A DNA stretch of 64,000 nt from Pseudomonas cannabina (GTDB taxonomy: Bacteria > Pseudomonadota > Gammaproteobacteria > Pseudomonadales > Pseudomonadaceae), in NCBI RefSeq assembly GCF_900100365.1, contig NZ_FNKU01000001.1:1612001-1676000 (forward strand). Direction: 5' to 3'. Below, one piece after another: positions 62,556-64,000 of the stretch. The translations under genes were made by a program, and so were the position numbers. The first letter of the stretch is position 1; each line of letters opens with the position of its first letter. The notes under the pieces are model-generated. The model did no database searches. It had not been told where the DNA came from and worked only from the letters and a program-made list of their open reading frames with translations.

Positions 62556-63740
62556 ATGCATCGAAAAACCCTGTCCGCAGCATTGGCGATCCTTTCGGCA
62601 ACCAGTCTTGCAACCTCATTGGCCTATGGCATGACCGCCACCGCACTGCCTGAAAACGCGCCTGCGGACAAACACATTGGCACGCTTGAGCAGGTTCATG
62701 CCTTCTATGATGCGATGCCTACCGGCGTGACAGTGTCCGAAACCGGGCGAATCTTCGTCAACTTCCCTCGCTGGGGTGACAAGGTGCCGTTTACGGTGGG
62801 CGAGATTCGCGACGGCAACGTGTTGGCTTATCCGGATCAGGCCGTCAATCAGGAAAACCCGAAAGACCCCGGTGACGGTTTGATCAGCGTGCAAAGCGTG
62901 GTTGCCGATGGCAAGGGCCGCGTCTGGCTGCTCGACACCGCGGCACCGGAGTTTTCTTCTCCACGGCCACGTGGTGCCAAGCTGGTTGCGGTTGACCTGG
63001 CCAGCAATCGGATCGTCAAACGGCTGGTATTCCCGGACAACGTCATATTGCCTGGCACCTATGTCAACGACATGCGTTTCGACTTTCGCAAAGGCCCGGA
63101 GGGAACGGTCTACGTCACCGACTCGTCGGTGAGCGGTCCGGGAGCGATCATTGTCATGGACATTGCCAGCGGGCATGCGGTGCGGCGGTTGAGCGGGGCG
63201 AAAGCGACGTCCGCAGACCCTGATTTCGTGCCGGTCGTGGAAGGCGTGCAGGTGCTCGGTCAAGGCCCGGACGGAAAGCGCAAGCCTGTCACCGTAGCCT
63301 CTGACGGGATCGCGCTGTCGGCAGATGGCAAAACTTTATATTTCTCGCCCTTGTCCAGCCGTCATCTGTACTCGGTCGCCACCGATCTGCTGAATGATAG
63401 CCAGGTGACCGAGCCGCAACTGGCGGCAGCGGTCAAGGATCTGGGTGAAAAGGGCGCTTCCGACGGCCTTGAATCTGATGCAAACGGCGCTGTATACGCC
63501 GGTGATTACGAGCACAATGCCATTCGCAAGCGTCTGCCGAGCGGCGTCTGGCAGACCGTCGCGCACGATCCGCGCATGCTGTGGCCGGACACGCTGTCGG
63601 TGGGTCCGGACGGATACCTGTATTTCATCGTCAATCAGTTGCACCGTCAGGCGGGTTTTAATGCAGGCCAGGACAAACGTGAGAAACCGTACAGTCTGCT
63701 GCGCGTGAAAATCGACGCCAGGCCCGCGCCGACGCATTGA
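62556..63740 (+). CDS. MRJP/yellow-family periplasmic protein
   Basis: 394 aa from ATG 62556 with CAGGAGAAAA upstream; the longer frame to 62469 lies in the repeat region. The Sec signal ends LAYGMTA/TALPEN. The beta-propeller-like family motifs include GRIFVNFPRWGDKVPFTVGE, YVNDMRFDFRKGPEGTVYVT DSS, and KTLYFSPLSSRHLYSVATDL and SDGLESDANGAVYAGDYEHN. Bacterial members are secreted propeller proteins of unclear activity (sugar-lactone lactonase-like fold). It is followed 42 bp later by an ABM monooxygenase gene. Confidence 0.85.
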   Translation: MHRKTLSAALAILSATSLATSLAYGMTATALPENAPADKHIGTLEQVHAFYDAMPTGVTVSETGRIFVNFPRWGDKVPFTVGEIRDGNVLAYPDQAVNQENPKDPGDGLISVQSVVADGKGRVWLLDTAAPEFSSPRPRGAKLVAVDLASNRIVKRLVFPDNVILPGTYVNDMRFDFRKGPEGTVYVTDSSVSGPGAIIVMDIASGHAVRRLSGAKATSADPDFVPVVEGVQVLGQGPDGKRKPVTVASDGIALSADGKTLYFSPLSSRHLYSVATDLLNDSQVTEPQLAAAVKDLGEKGASDGLESDANGAVYAGDYEHNAIRKRLPSGVWQTVAHDPRMLWPDTLSVGPDGYLYFIVNQLHRQAGFNAGQDKREKPYSLLRVKIDARPAPTH

Positions 63741-63782
63741 TCGAACTGAATCAAAACTGAATCGAATAGCGGAGAGTGGATA

Positions 63783-64000
63783 ATGAGCACGCCGACACAA
63801 CAAGTGGTCTTGATCGCGGTACTGAAAGCCAAAGCGGGCAAAGAGTCCGCATTGAAAGACGCGTTATCGGCGCTGGTGCCACCCACCCGGACAGAGCCGG
63901 GAAATGTCGAATACGTGCTGTTCGAACAGCGTGACGAGCCGGGGACGTTCTACATGCGTGAATGTTTCAAGGATCAGGCCGCACTGAATGCCCATGTTGC
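63783..64000 (+). CDS. Putative quinol monooxygenase (ABM domain), incomplete at window end
   Basis: ATG 63783 after AGCGGAGAG. The first 72 residues (VVLIAVLKAKAGKESALKDA, PGNVEYVLFEQRDEPGTFYM) match the ferredoxin-like ABM fold of YgiN-type proteins of about 95-100 aa. The gene runs off the window. Probably co-transcribed with the MRJP-like gene. Confidence 0.82.
   Translation, partial: MSTPTQQVVLIAVLKAKAGKESALKDALSALVPPTRTEPGNVEYVLFEQRDEPGTFYMRECFKDQAALNAHV

Overview
The window is chromosomal DNA from a fluorescent pseudomonad, most likely a member of the Pseudomonas syringae complex. The evidence is the GC-rich codon use, Pseudomonas-type REP palindromes, IS5-family elements and the gene families present. 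This is inferred from sequence recognition, not from a search.

Layout. 0-2.3 kb: a VirK-like periplasmic protein and a chemoreceptor. 2.6-12 kb: an apparent sulfur-scavenging island with a CUT2-type ABC transporter (binding protein, ATPase, two permeases), DszC/SfnB-like flavin monooxygenases and a DszA/NtaA-like monooxygenase. Three sigma-54-type promoters and three copies of an 18-bp CTGTTG-N6-CAACAG palindrome tie this block together. 12-15.4 kb: a multidrug efflux locus gutted by a deletion that fused a truncated response regulator to a truncated RND pump; the outer-membrane channel gene is intact. 15.5-22.1 kb: a decayed region around tRNA-Cys and tRNA-Leu. It holds a tannase with an in-frame amber codon, an isochorismatase gene split by a 99-bp MITE, a 2OG-Fe(II) oxygenase gene split by an 855-bp IS5-family element, a VOC protein, and an AA10 (LPMO-like) protein without a signal peptide. 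22.2-30.2 kb: topoisomerase IB, modABC with a ModE-type operator, a broken nitronate monooxygenase, an AcuR/AcuI-like pair with operators, an orphan Xre/MbcA-type antitoxin and a lone tyrosine recombinase.

30.5-42.7 kb is the most unusual part: a compact, translationally coupled biosynthetic cluster. It encodes a cupin, a truncated MetRS-like protein, a DAO-type flavoenzyme, a cytosolic LivJ-like binding protein, a PvdA/IucD-type amino acid N-hydroxylase, a fused SbnA-SbnB 2,3-diaminopropionate synthase, a second FAD/NAD(P) protein, a LysE exporter, an iron alcohol dehydrogenase and a serine hydrolase. Cupin + MetRS-like + N-hydroxylase + DAO flavoenzyme is the signature of hydrazine (N-N bond) formation as in s56-p1 biosynthesis. 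Combining it with a diaminopropionate synthase and no NRPS or PKS suggests an uncharacterised small hydrazine or N-N amino-acid metabolite. A GlxA-type regulator and a DJ-1/PfpI protein follow.

44.7-57.4 kb: a LysR gene frameshifted at an A8 run, a GH13 trehalose-synthase-like enzyme, and a phenylpropanoid region (sigma-54 activator of the XylR/DmpR family, aldehyde dehydrogenase, coniferyl-alcohol dehydrogenase, MetA-like outer-membrane protein, MarR regulator, ech, vdh, fcs). Here ech is frameshifted and fcs is frameshifted and truncated, so the ferulate-to-vanillin step appears lost. 57.5-60.3 kb: pxpABC (5-oxoprolinase). 60.3-64 kb: a TetR regulator, an aldo/keto reductase, a second identical copy of the MITE nested inside another inverted-repeat element, an MRJP/yellow-like periplasmic protein and the start of an ABM-domain monooxygenase.

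Overall the window combines an intact specialised-metabolite cluster with an unusually high load of recent gene inactivation: point nonsense, 1-nt and 7-nt frameshifts, MITE and IS insertions, and two deletion junctions. This fits a pathogen lineage losing soil-type catabolism.
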